From Rhodospirillales bacterium (GTDB lineage: Bacteria > Pseudomonadota > Alphaproteobacteria > Acetobacterales > Acetobacteraceae), in the NCBI GenBank assembly GCA_017304945.1, contig JAFKLG010000116.1, positions 1 to 33,972 of the forward strand: 33,972 nucleotides of DNA, read 5' to 3'. Each line of letters begins with the position of its first letter. Positions within the stretch are counted from its first letter, which is position 1. Shown here piece by piece: positions 17,401 to 24,346 of the stretch. The notes beneath the pieces are model-generated. The model was not told the origin of the DNA and made no database searches. It was given only the letters and a program-made list of their open reading frames with translations. A program made the translations under genes and the position numbers.

Positions 17401-18126
17401 AGTGCCTCCCCGACCGCGGCCGGGTCGGTCAACACGGGCCTGATCCCGTTCTTCGGCTACCGGGTGATGTTCGATCTGGCCGACGGGCTGTTCGGGGTCC
17501 AGCCGCTCGCCTGCTTCGCCGCCGGCACGCGGATCGCGACGGAGCGGGGCGAGGTCGCGGTCGAGCGGCTGGTCGTCGGCGACCGCGTCCGCACCATCGG
17601 CGGCGGGATGCGTCCGGTGCGCTGGATCGGCCATCGCGCCATCGACTGCCGCTGCCACCCCGACCCGACCGCCGTCCGGCCGGTGCGCATCCGCGCCCAT
17701 GCGTTCGGAGCGGGGATGCCGGCACGCGACCTGTATCTCTCGCCCGACCACGCCGTGTTCCTGGAGGGCGCGCTGATCCCGATCCGGCATCTGGTCGATG
17801 GCGGGCTGGTCGCGCAGGTCGCGCATTCCCGGGTCACCTACTTCCACGTCGAGCTCGACGGCCACGACGTGCTGCTGGCGGACGGGTTGCCCGCCGAAAG
17901 TTACCTGGAGGTCGGCGGTCGCAGCGCCTTCGCCAACGCGGGTGCCGTGGTGCAGGCGGTGCCTCGCTTCGATGGCGCGCCGATCGGGCTGTGGGAGGCG
18001 TTCGGCTACGCCCCGCTCACCATCACCGGCCCCATCGTGGAGCGGATCCGACGGCGCCTCGCGATGGCGCGGCGCCAGCCGGGCCGCGTCGGAGCGGCAC
18101 GCCGCCGAACGGCCCGAGGGCCCTGA
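14500..18126 (+). CDS. AIDA-repeat / putative aspartic-protease-like / Hint domain protein
   Basis: The protein has 1208 residues from ATG 14500. Residues about 20–600 are beta-helix repeats of the AIDA type (GG-x-TxV-x-GG-x-V-x-GG), ending in a segment with FDAGDTLLFQ. Residues about 655–1000 carry two DTG motifs, FDTGGTGF (Asp694) and VVDTGSPTG (Asp900), 206 apart, with a flap-like SYASGNTY (Tyr724) and GDGLSDGFIVTVGAW between them, reminiscent of bilobal pepsin-type proteases. The C-terminus (1005–about 1160) is a Hint_2-type domain: Cys1005 in CFAAGTRIATERGE, SPDHAVFL (His1084), and FHVELDGHDVLLADGLPAESY. A basic tail ends the protein. There is no classical signal peptide, RTX nonapeptide or beta-barrel, so the export route is unclear. 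The Hint domain is secure; the protease-like call is my inference. Confidence 0.85.
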   Translation: MSNLILTTGQTVAAITLGGSDTATVNLGAVADQFHLAGGQATVYGLAEATEITQGGLLTVASGGIAQQTTVQTGGQAILRTGGSAAGALLAQQDGTVAVQGTAAQVQAGDFGLALVEAGGTVASSTIAAEGVLVAFQGATLNALQVDAGGWAVLLPGSTLTAAATGAGQVVTTGVAMLQADGTMTAASTLLAEAIGAGANAFVLSGGLALGGTVAAGGTQRLFQGGTASGVRLAGGVQVVDDDAIAMDTRIEQGGVEYVFAGGTAIASVAANGGIAIVDAGGLSTGLVIGADGLAYVDGLANATTVMSGGIEDIVFSGSVLNDTIAVGGISFMFGTSHHTQVEGLDVVEGTALDYVVRAGGTLLSGYPTALTNPNAAPSPFTDGTVAAGGLEVVFAGAVDDGSTIEAGGTLVILPGATVQNLALAQGATAVTSGVVIFAPPGTIELAGTVSGLSLNAGMVAWAMAGGVESGVTIGNGALDTIAAGGTLLGGSVTAGGSLSVTSGGLATALAIGPGGWAEVLSGATLAGLTLDGAGTLVLGEGALTTGTIDLAATGTGTSTGAELDLLGSSAGGAVIAGFDAGDTLLFQAIGGTPTVSLTAGNTLQVAGDGTIATVRLDPNQDYSHSHFQVVRTAAGAAVTIEATPTPQAVGTPTGTGVTPAHIPLYLLPFSGGYKIGIQVSLDGGATYRMYEFDTGGTGFYAAYDPATWGATTPQSQAPVINSYASGNTYATQPVTADVTFQTTNGGTIALADATIGMILSAQNPGSFTTQQWNTTLTGMTATPPLQTTTWGDFGMSLHSGLGLAALLPQLGDGLSDGFIVTVGAWPNGQLGQIGDVQVGLSAADIASFTTVTPMQGQSLVDLFPNSGQPTYGEAQISGEFVLNDGTAPPFSTVTGYVVDTGSPTGRIYEGTTLTAEDLAPYVQGRQIDNRTTVTMSGSAAPGAAAGWSLSFTGGDQPGLNQLNTGQSASPTAAGSVNTGLIPFFGYRVMFDLADGLFGVQPLACFAAGTRIATERGEVAVERLVVGDRVRTIGGGMRPVRWIGHRAIDCRCHPDPTAVRPVRIRAHAFGAGMPARDLYLSPDHAVFLEGALIPIRHLVDGGLVAQVAHSRVTYFHVELDGHDVLLADGLPAESYLEVGGRSAFANAGAVVQAVPRFDGAPIGLWEAFGYAPLTITGPIVERIRRRLAMARRQPGRVGAARRRTARGP

Positions 18127-18266
18127 TCCCGCTTGGTTTTTCACGACGGGCGACCCCGCTCCGCCTGGCGCTGGCACGTCACGACTGCGTGCGAGGTTCG
18201 TTTTCGAGAATGAGGCTTGGACATGCCGCCGGAAACATGCGCTGACTGGGCCTTCTCCGGGAGCGC

Positions 18267-18662
18267 GTGTCTGTGGACGTCATTGGAGACGTGACGGTTC
18301 TCCTCGTCGAGGACGATCCGTTCATTGCCGACCTCCTGGAGAGTGCCCTGACCGACGAGAGCTTCAAGGTGTTGCTCCGCACGCGGGGCGAAGACGCGCT
18401 CGAGGATGTCGACGCGGACGCAACGCGGTTCCAGGTCCTCGTCACCGATATCCAGCTCGGCACCGGCCTCGACGGCTGGGCGCTCGCACGCCGCGCGCGG
18501 GAACGCCTGCCGGACCTCCCGGTGGTCTACATGAGCGGCGAGAAGGACCGGGACTGGGCCGCCTATGGCGTGCCGCACAGCATCATGATCCCGAAGCCGT
18601 TCGTGCCGGCGCAGTTGATCACCGCGATCGCGTCGCTGCTCAACCGCGCCGTGGGTGACTGA
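18267..18662 (+). CDS. Single-domain response regulator (receiver only)
   Basis: The protein has 131 residues, all receiver domain: VLLVEDDPFIADLLE supplies the acidic pocket, Asp61 in VLVTDIQLGTGLDGW is the phospho-acceptor, Ser90 is in VVYMSGEKD, and Lys110-Pro111 close the site. There is no output domain, so it acts as a phosphorelay shuttle or by protein contact. GTG 18267 gives the longest frame, but GGGAG at 18259–18263 is better spaced for GTG 18273, so the true start may be two codons later. The neighbours are not a kinase gene; the hybrid kinase 15 kb away is a possible but unproved partner. Confidence 0.85.
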   Translation: MSVDVIGDVTVLLVEDDPFIADLLESALTDESFKVLLRTRGEDALEDVDADATRFQVLVTDIQLGTGLDGWALARRARERLPDLPVVYMSGEKDRDWAAYGVPHSIMIPKPFVPAQLITAIASLLNRAVGD

Positions 18663-18750
18663 GCGGCACAGGGCGGAGCGGGCATCGGTGCCGGCCCGCG
18701 CGCCGTCCGAGGGATCGGCACGGCCCTGGACCCGGCAGGCCGCAACGCGG

Positions 18751-18779
18751 TTGACAGGAGTGCGCGGCGCCCCTACGCC
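18751..18779 (+). promoter_or_regulatory. Possible truB promoter (-35 TTGACA)
   Basis: TTGACA (18751–18756) is a perfect -35 hexamer, followed after 17 bases by TACGCC at 18774, a poor -10. The implied start would lie about 25 bases before truB. Only the -35 element is convincing. Confidence 0.3.
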
Positions 18780-18809
18780 GCCCGCCTTCCAACGCGAAAG
18801 CCCGCCCCC

Positions 18810-19736
18810 ATGTCCCGCCGCAAGCCCCGCGGCCGTCCGCTCGACGGCTGGCTGATCATCGACAAGCCGCAGGGGCTGACCAGCACCGACGTGGTCAATC
18901 GCGTGAAGCGGATCTTCGACGCGCAGAAGGCGGGCCATGGCGGCACCCTCGATCCGCTCGCGACCGGCGTGCTGCCGATCGCCTTCGGCGCCGCCACCAA
19001 GACCGTGCCCTATGTCATGGACGGCACCAAGCTCTACCGCTTCACGCTGCGGATGGGCGAGGCGCGGGACAGCGACGACGCCGACGGGACGGTGACCGAG
19101 ACCTCCGCCGAACGCCCGACCGACGCGCGCATCCGTTCGGAGCTGGCCGCCTTCCAGGGTGAGATCATGCAGGTGCCCCCCGCGTTCTCCGCGGTGAAGG
19201 TGGCCGGCGAGCGCGCCTACGACATGGCGCGGGAGGGTCGCGCCCCGGTGCTGGAGCCGCGTGTCGCGCGCGTCGACCGGTTCGAGCTGGTCGAACGGCC
19301 GGACGCCGACCACGCGATCTTCGAGGTCGCCTCGGGCAAGGGTGTCTACATGCGCAGCCTCGCCCGCGATCTCGCCCGCGCCTGCGGCACGGTGGGCCAC
19401 GTGGCGGCGTTGCGCCGCATGCGGGTGGGTCCGTTCCAGGAGACGGCGGCGATTCCGCTGGACAAATTGCGCGAGGCGGACGATACCGCGCCCGCTTCCC
19501 CGGACCTTCTGCTTCCGGTCGCGACCGCGCTGGCCGACATCCCGGCGCTGGCCCTGACCGAGACGGAGGCCGCCGATCTGCGGCATGGCCAGGCAATCAG
19601 CCTGGTGGCGCTGATGGGTCGGATTCCAGGCAAGGCCGACCCAAGCGGTGGGACGGTGCGCGCCATGGCGGGGGGCCGCGTGATCGGGCTGTGCCGTCTG
19701 GAAGACGGATTGCTGAAACCCGAACGAGTTCTCTGA
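18810..19736 (+). CDS. truB: tRNA pseudouridine(55) synthase TruB
   Basis: The protein has 308 residues. The opening GWLIIDKPQGLTSTDVVNRVK is followed by the catalytic motif HGGTLDPLATGVLP with Asp48 as the nucleophile, then KLYRFTLRMG, QVPPAFSAVKVAGERAYDMAR and GVYMRSLARDLARACG, all standard TruB blocks. A short C-terminal PUA-like region (about 240–308) follows. It makes pseudouridine 55 in the T loop of tRNAs. It is followed by rpsO, as is usual, but the customary upstream infB–rbfA genes are replaced by the response regulator and Hint-protein genes. Confidence 0.96.
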   Translation: MSRRKPRGRPLDGWLIIDKPQGLTSTDVVNRVKRIFDAQKAGHGGTLDPLATGVLPIAFGAATKTVPYVMDGTKLYRFTLRMGEARDSDDADGTVTETSAERPTDARIRSELAAFQGEIMQVPPAFSAVKVAGERAYDMAREGRAPVLEPRVARVDRFELVERPDADHAIFEVASGKGVYMRSLARDLARACGTVGHVAALRRMRVGPFQETAAIPLDKLREADDTAPASPDLLLPVATALADIPALALTETEAADLRHGQAISLVALMGRIPGKADPSGGTVRAMAGGRVIGLCRLEDGLLKPERVL

Positions 19737-19739
19737 ACG

Positions 19740-19760
19740 CGCTCCGGCGTGACCGGAGCG
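19740..19760 (+). other. truB–rpsO intercistronic hairpin
   Basis: A perfect 8-base-pair stem (19740–19747 with 19753–19760) with a CGTGA loop begins 3 bases after the truB stop. No U tract follows. It may be an RNA-processing or 3'-end-protecting element rather than a full terminator. Confidence 0.45.
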
Positions 19761-19812
19761 GGACTCGGCAGCCAGGCGCGCGACGTTCAACCCCTTGATG
19801 GAAGGACATGCG

Positions 19813-20082
19813 ATGTCGATCACGGCCGAACGCCGTACGGCGCTCATTGGCGAATACGCAACCGCTCCCAGCGATACCGGGAGCCCGGAAGTCCAGGTTG
19901 CGATCCTCTCCGAACGCATCGGCAACCTCACCGAACATTTGAAGACCCACGCGAAGGATTTCCACTCGCGCCGGGGCCTGCTGATGCTCGTGGGCCGCCG
20001 CCGGCGGCTGCTCGACTACCTGAAGAAGAAGGATCAGGGCCGTTACGAGGCGCTGATCGGGCGGCTCAACCTCCGCCGCTGA
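19813..20082 (+). CDS. rpsO: 30S ribosomal protein S15
   Basis: The protein has 89 residues, the standard S15 length. Landmarks are ITAERRTALIGEYATAPSDTGSPEVQVAILSERI, LTEHLKTHAKDFHSRRGLL and the RRRRLLDYLKKKD helix, covering the contacts with the 16S rRNA central domain. ATG 19813 follows AAGGA with suitable spacing; ATG codons at 19795 and 19798 would add a non-homologous leader. It lies between truB and pnp as in most bacteria, and S15 may regulate its own mRNA, although that is not shown here. Confidence 0.97.
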   Translation: MSITAERRTALIGEYATAPSDTGSPEVQVAILSERIGNLTEHLKTHAKDFHSRRGLLMLVGRRRRLLDYLKKKDQGRYEALIGRLNLRR

Positions 20083-20519
20083 CCGGCGCGCGGCCAAAAG
20101 TGCTGGTTTCGGGCGCAATGCGCCCCATCTGGTGCGGAGGCCGCGTTTCGGCCGCGCGCCCGCGCGATGCGGGTGCGACGCGGGAATGCCCGCGTTGATG
20201 GGCATGCGCCGGCTGGTCGGCGTCATGTCACGGAACAGGTCGGCTGATGCCGGCCGAACTCGAGGGGGCGGGTCACGGCCCCCGCAACGCCGCGACATGC
20301 GGCGGATTGGCAGACCGCCGGTCCGGTACGCTCCGAGAGGTGCGGGAACCGCGACGGCGTTTCCGGCCACATGGCCCGCGGCTGCGCAGAGCCCCAATTT
20401 CCCCTGTGCGCAGCCCGCCATCCATGCGACCCGAGACGCCGCCTCCCCGCCGCAAGGGACGCACGGATCGTTCGGGGATGGCAGCCGCCCATGCCGCGCA
20501 TCGAAGGAAGACTGCGCGT
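20083..20519 (+). other. 437-base rpsO–pnp spacer with several hairpins, no credible gene
   Basis: The spacer contains perfect or near-perfect hairpins: 20111–20125 (6 bp, AAT loop); 20131–20160 (6 bp including one G·U, a small internal loop, then 5 bp); 20178–20195 (7 bp, AATG loop); and 20380–20415 (9 bp around an 18-base loop). No hairpin is followed by a U run. Open frames across it are Arg-rich and show no family features. In enterobacteria the pnp leader hairpin is cut by RNase III and mediates PNPase autoregulation, so a comparable role is plausible but unproved. Confidence 0.5.
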
Positions 20520-22772
20520 ATGTTCAACTACTTCCGTAAAGAGCTCGACTGGGGTGGACGCAAGCTCGTCCTGGAGACCGGCAAGATCGCCCGCCAGGCC
20601 GACGGCTCCGTCCTGGCGCGCTACGGCGACACCATCGTGCTCTGCACCGCGGTCGGCGTGAAGACGGCCAAGCCCGGCCAGGACTTCTTCCCGCTCACGG
20701 TGAATTACCAGGAAAAGGCCTTCGCCGCGGGCAAGATCCCCGGCGGGTTCTTCAAGCGGGAGGGTCGCCCCTCCGAGGCCGAGGTGCTCAAGAGCCGCCT
20801 GATCGACCGGCCGATCCGCCCGCTGTTCCCCGAGGGGTTCCGCAACGAGGTCCAGGTGGTCGCCACCGTGGTCAGCCACGACCTGGAGAACGACCCCGAC
20901 ATCGTCGCGATGATCGGCTGCTCCGCGGCGCTGACCCTGTCCGGCATCCCGTTCTTCGGCCCGGTCGCCGCCGCCCGCGTCGGCTACAAGGACGGCCAGT
21001 ACATCCTCAACCCGACCTCCGACCACATGAAGGACACCGCGCTCGACCTGGTGGTCGCCGGGACCTCCGAGGGCGTGCTGATGGTCGAGTCCGAGGCGCA
21101 GGAGCTGCCCGAGGACGTGATGCTGGGCGCCGTCACCTTCGGCCACAAGGCGTTCCAGCCGGTGATCCAGGCGATCATCGAGCTCGCCGAATACGCCGCC
21201 AAGGACCCCTGGCCGCTGCCGGAGCCGTCCGAGGAGGAGAAGGCCCTTGAGGCCCGCATCGACGCGCTCGGTCGCGCCTCCATCGCCGAGGGCTACAAGG
21301 AGCAGGTGAAGCAGGAGCGCTACGCCAAGGTCGGCGCCGCCAAGAAGGCGGTGGTCGAGGCGCTCGCCGCCGAGGGGCTGGAGACCGGCCGCGCCGGCGC
21401 GATCCTGCATGACCTCGAGGCGGATATCGTCCGCAACGCGATCCTCGACACCGGCATGCGCATCGACGGCCGCGACACCAAGACGGTCCGCCCGATCGTG
21501 GCCGAGGTCGGCATTCTGCCGCGCGCCCATGGTTCCGCCCTGTTCACCCGCGGCGAGACCCAGGCCTTCGTGGTCGCCACCCTCGGCACCGGCCAGGACG
21601 AGCAGGTGATCGACGCGCTCGAGGGCGAGTATCGCGAGAACTTCATGCTGCACTACAACTTCCCCCCCTACTCGGTGGGTGAAGCGGGCCGCATGGGCTC
21701 CCCCGGCCGGCGTGAGATCGGCCACGGCAAGCTGGCCTGGCGCGCCGTGCATCCGCTGCTGCCGTCGAAGGACCAGTTCCCCTACACGATGCGCGTCGTC
21801 TCCGAGATCACCGAGTCGAACGGCTCGTCCTCGATGGCGACCGTGTGCGGCACCTCGCTCGCGCTGATGGACGCCGGCGTGCCGCTGAAGCGGCCGGTGG
21901 CCGGCATCGCCATGGGGCTGATCAAGGAAGACAAGGGCTTCGCGGTCCTGACCGACATCCTGGGCGACGAGGACCATCTCGGCGACATGGACTTCAAGGT
22001 CGCCGGTACCGAGGTCGGCGTCACCAGCCTGCAGATGGATATCAAGATCACCTCCATCACGCCGGAGATCATGCAGATCGCGCTGGGCCAGGCCCGTGAC
22101 GGGCGGCTGCACATCCTGGGCGAGATGGCCAAGGCGCTGACCGGCGCGCGGCAGGACGTGGCCGACACCGCGCCGCGCATCACCGTGATCAACGTGCCGA
22201 AGGAGAAGATCCGCGAAGTGATCGGCACCGGCGGCAAGGTGATCCGCGAGATCGTCGAGCAGACCAAGTGCAAGATCGACATCAACGACGACGGCACGAT
22301 CAAGATCGCCTCCACCGACGCGCTGCAGACCCAGCAGGCGATCGACTGGATCCGCGGCATCGTGGCGGAGCCGGAGATCGGCGTGATCTACACCGGCAAG
22401 GTCGTGAAGACCGCCGATTTCGGCGCCTTCGTGAACTTCCTGGGCTCCCGCGACGGGCTCGTGCACATCAGCGAGCTGCAGCAGGGCCGGGTCGGCAAGA
22501 CCACCGACGTGGTCAATGTCGGTGACGCGGTGAAGGTGAAGGTCATCGGCTTCGACGAGCGCGGCAAGGTGAAGCTGTCGATGCGGGTGGTCGACCAGGC
22601 GACCGGCGCCGACATCACCGAACAGGTCGGCGCCAAGCCCCAACGGGGTGAGGGTCGCGAGGGCGGCGAGCGCGGGGATCGTCGGGACCGGGGGGATCGT
22701 GGTGACCGCCGCGACCGCCGCGACCAGGCGCCGATGCCGGAGGGCTCCGACCAGCCCGTCGTCGGGGAGTAA
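20520..22772 (+). CDS. pnp: Polyribonucleotide nucleotidyltransferase (PNPase)
   Basis: The protein has 750 residues. Two RNase PH domains flank a helical domain; the second contains LHYNFPPYSVGEAGRMGSPGRREIGHGKLAWRA, SNGSSSMATVCG, and the catalytic-site stretch DILGDEDHLGDMDFKVAGT. A KH domain lies at about 555–615 (IGTGGKVIREI) and an S1 domain at about 621–692 (VKTADFGAFVNFLGSRDGLVHISEL). It degrades RNA 3' to 5' phosphorolytically. The tail (about 700–750) is rich in Arg-Asp-Gly repeats, possibly an RNA- or degradosome-binding segment. ATG 20520 follows AAGGAAG by 9 bases. The frame is open further upstream, but that part is leader. Confidence 0.97.
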   Translation: MFNYFRKELDWGGRKLVLETGKIARQADGSVLARYGDTIVLCTAVGVKTAKPGQDFFPLTVNYQEKAFAAGKIPGGFFKREGRPSEAEVLKSRLIDRPIRPLFPEGFRNEVQVVATVVSHDLENDPDIVAMIGCSAALTLSGIPFFGPVAAARVGYKDGQYILNPTSDHMKDTALDLVVAGTSEGVLMVESEAQELPEDVMLGAVTFGHKAFQPVIQAIIELAEYAAKDPWPLPEPSEEEKALEARIDALGRASIAEGYKEQVKQERYAKVGAAKKAVVEALAAEGLETGRAGAILHDLEADIVRNAILDTGMRIDGRDTKTVRPIVAEVGILPRAHGSALFTRGETQAFVVATLGTGQDEQVIDALEGEYRENFMLHYNFPPYSVGEAGRMGSPGRREIGHGKLAWRAVHPLLPSKDQFPYTMRVVSEITESNGSSSMATVCGTSLALMDAGVPLKRPVAGIAMGLIKEDKGFAVLTDILGDEDHLGDMDFKVAGTEVGVTSLQMDIKITSITPEIMQIALGQARDGRLHILGEMAKALTGARQDVADTAPRITVINVPKEKIREVIGTGGKVIREIVEQTKCKIDINDDGTIKIASTDALQTQQAIDWIRGIVAEPEIGVIYTGKVVKTADFGAFVNFLGSRDGLVHISELQQGRVGKTTDVVNVGDAVKVKVIGFDERGKVKLSMRVVDQATGADITEQVGAKPQRGEGREGGERGDRRDRGDRGDRRDRRDQAPMPEGSDQPVVGE

Positions 22773-22775
22773 GGC

Positions 22776-22792
22776 GGGGCGGATATCGCCCC
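22776..22792 (+). terminator. Hairpin just after pnp
   Basis: GGGGCG (22776–22781) and CGCCCC (22787–22792) form a perfect stem with a GATAT loop, starting 4 bases after the pnp stop. No U tract follows. Confidence 0.35.
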
Positions 22793-22809
22793 AAGCCTGA
22801 CGGACACAC

Positions 22810-22847
22810 CCTGTCACCGGAGGGAAACACTTGAATCCGGTGACAGG
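22810..22847 (+). terminator. Strong 12-bp inverted repeat downstream of pnp
   Basis: CCTGTCACCGGA (22810–22821) and TCCGGTGACAGG (22836–22847) are perfect complements around a 14-base A-rich loop. This is the longest perfect dyad I found in the window. A U run is absent, so it may be a transcript-end stabiliser, a Rho-assisted terminator or a protein-binding dyad. Confidence 0.5.
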
Positions 22848-22861
22848 CAGCGTATCGGTTA

Positions 22862-22888
22862 CGCGCCGAGCACGGAGCGCTCGGCGCG
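22862..22888 (+). terminator. 10-bp hairpin before the NMO-like gene
   Basis: CGCGCCGAGC (22862–22871) pairs perfectly with GCTCGGCGCG (22879–22888) across a 7-base loop. It stands 28 bases upstream of the next start codon, so it could lie in that gene's leader as well as at the end of the pnp transcript. Confidence 0.4.
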
Positions 22889-22916
22889 CGGCGGTTCACA
22901 CGAAGGATCAGGGCGA

Positions 22917-24329
22917 ATGCGCGCCATCAATGCGATCCGAATGGGAGGAGTCGAGGTTCTGCCGCTAATCGAAGGCGGCAAGGGCGTCTCGATCTCGAAC
23001 GGGTTGTCCTCGGGCAACTGGGCCGCCGCGGGCGGCGTGGGCACCTTCAGCGCCGTCAATGCGGACAGCTACGACGACCAGGGCCATCCCATTCCGCAGA
23101 TCTATCACGGCCGCACCCGCCGGGATCGGCATGAGGAGCTGGTCGGCTACGCGGTGAAGGGGGCGCTCGCCCAAGCCCGCCGCGCCTGGGACCTGGCCGG
23201 CGGCAAGGGCCGGATCCACGCCAACATCCTGTGGGAGATGGGCGGCGCCGAACGCATCATCACCGAGGTGCTGGAGCAGGCCCGCGGCCTGATTCATGGC
23301 ATCACCTGCGGCGCCGGCATGCCGTATCGCCTGTCGGACATCGCGGCGCGGTTCAACGTCCACTACTACCCGATCGTCTCCTCCGCCCGCGCCTTCAACG
23401 CGCTGTGGCGGCGCGCCTACCACAAGGCCGCCTCGCTGCTGGGCGGCGTGGTGTATGAGGATCCGTGGCTGGCCGGCGGGCATAACGGCCTGTCCAACGG
23501 CGAGGATCCGACCCGGCCCGAAAATCCATTCCCCCGCGTGCTCGCCCTGCGCAAGCAGATGCGCGAGTTCGGTCTGCACGAGACCCCGATCATCATGGCC
23601 GGCGGCGTCTGGTGGCTGGAGGAGTGGGAGGACTGGATCGACAATCCCGATCTCGGCCCGATCGCGTTCCAGTTCGGCACGCGTCCGCTGCTGACCAAGG
23701 AGAGCCCGATCGGCGATGCCTGGAAGCAGCGGCTGCTGACCCTGCATGAGGGCGACGTGTTCCTGAACCGGTTCAGCCCGACCGGCTTCTACTCCTCGGC
23801 GGTGAACAACGGCTTCATCCAGGAGCTGCGGGAGCGTAACGAGCGGCAGGTCGCGTTCAGCACCGACCCGATCGGCGAGCACATTGCCGAATACGGCGTG
23901 GGGCCGCGCAAGCGCATCGTCTATCTCACCCCGGCCGATCTGGAGCGGGCCCGCTCCTGGGAGGCCCTCGGCTTCATCGAGGCGCTGCGCACGCCCGACT
24001 CCACGCTGATTTTCGTCACCCCGGCGAAGGCGCAGGAGATCCTGGCCGACCAGCAGGCCTGCATGGGCTGCCTCAGCTCCTGCCGCTTCTCCAACTGGGC
24101 GCAGCACGAGCCGGACTACTCCAACGGCAAGAAGGCCGATCCGCGCAGCTTCTGCATCCAGAAGACGCTGCAGGATATCGCCCATCGCAGCGACGATCCC
24201 TCGGCGGTCGAGCACAACCTGATGTTCAGCGGCCACAACGCGTTCCGCTTCGCCAAGGATCCGTTCTACTCGAACGGCTTCATCCCGACCGTCAAGCAGC
24301 TCGTCGAGCGCATCCTGACCGGCCGCTGA
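22917..24329 (+). CDS. Nitronate monooxygenase-like FMN oxidoreductase with C-terminal Cys cluster
   Basis: The protein has 470 residues. The TIM-barrel flavin pattern of the 2-nitropropane dioxygenase family is visible: IEGGKGVSISNGLSSGNWAAAGGVGTFSAVN at the N-terminus, IMAGGVWWLEEW for one phosphate loop, and GPIAFQFGTRPLLTKES for the other. The C-terminal part carries Cys382, Cys385, Cys389 and Cys413 (CxxCxxxC, 23 residues, C), which resembles an Fe-S or zinc site not present in classical nitronate monooxygenases. Substrate cannot be inferred. ATG 22917 has AAGGA upstream. The racemase-like gene begins 17 bases after its stop, so they probably share an mRNA. Confidence 0.75.
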   Translation: MRAINAIRMGGVEVLPLIEGGKGVSISNGLSSGNWAAAGGVGTFSAVNADSYDDQGHPIPQIYHGRTRRDRHEELVGYAVKGALAQARRAWDLAGGKGRIHANILWEMGGAERIITEVLEQARGLIHGITCGAGMPYRLSDIAARFNVHYYPIVSSARAFNALWRRAYHKAASLLGGVVYEDPWLAGGHNGLSNGEDPTRPENPFPRVLALRKQMREFGLHETPIIMAGGVWWLEEWEDWIDNPDLGPIAFQFGTRPLLTKESPIGDAWKQRLLTLHEGDVFLNRFSPTGFYSSAVNNGFIQELRERNERQVAFSTDPIGEHIAEYGVGPRKRIVYLTPADLERARSWEALGFIEALRTPDSTLIFVTPAKAQEILADQQACMGCLSSCRFSNWAQHEPDYSNGKKADPRSFCIQKTLQDIAHRSDDPSAVEHNLMFSGHNAFRFAKDPFYSNGFIPTVKQLVERILTGR

Positions 24330-24346
24330 CCGAGCGGGGCGCGGCG

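Noticed and set aside
14341..18177. 1278-codon open frame on the minus strand opposite the Hint-protein gene
   Set aside because: Long antisense frames are expected in GC-rich coding DNA. It shows no domain, has a His/Arg/Gly/Ala-rich composition, and the plus strand has clear families.
20247..20519. N-terminal extension of PNPase in the same frame
   Set aside because: The extension is Arg/Pro-rich and unlike the family. ATG 20520 has a good ribosome site and gives the usual N-terminus MFNYFRKELDWGG.
20223..22817. 864-codon open frame on the minus strand opposite pnp
   Set aside because: It is the antisense of a highly conserved gene, rich in His, Asp, Leu and Gly, and has no recognisable motif.
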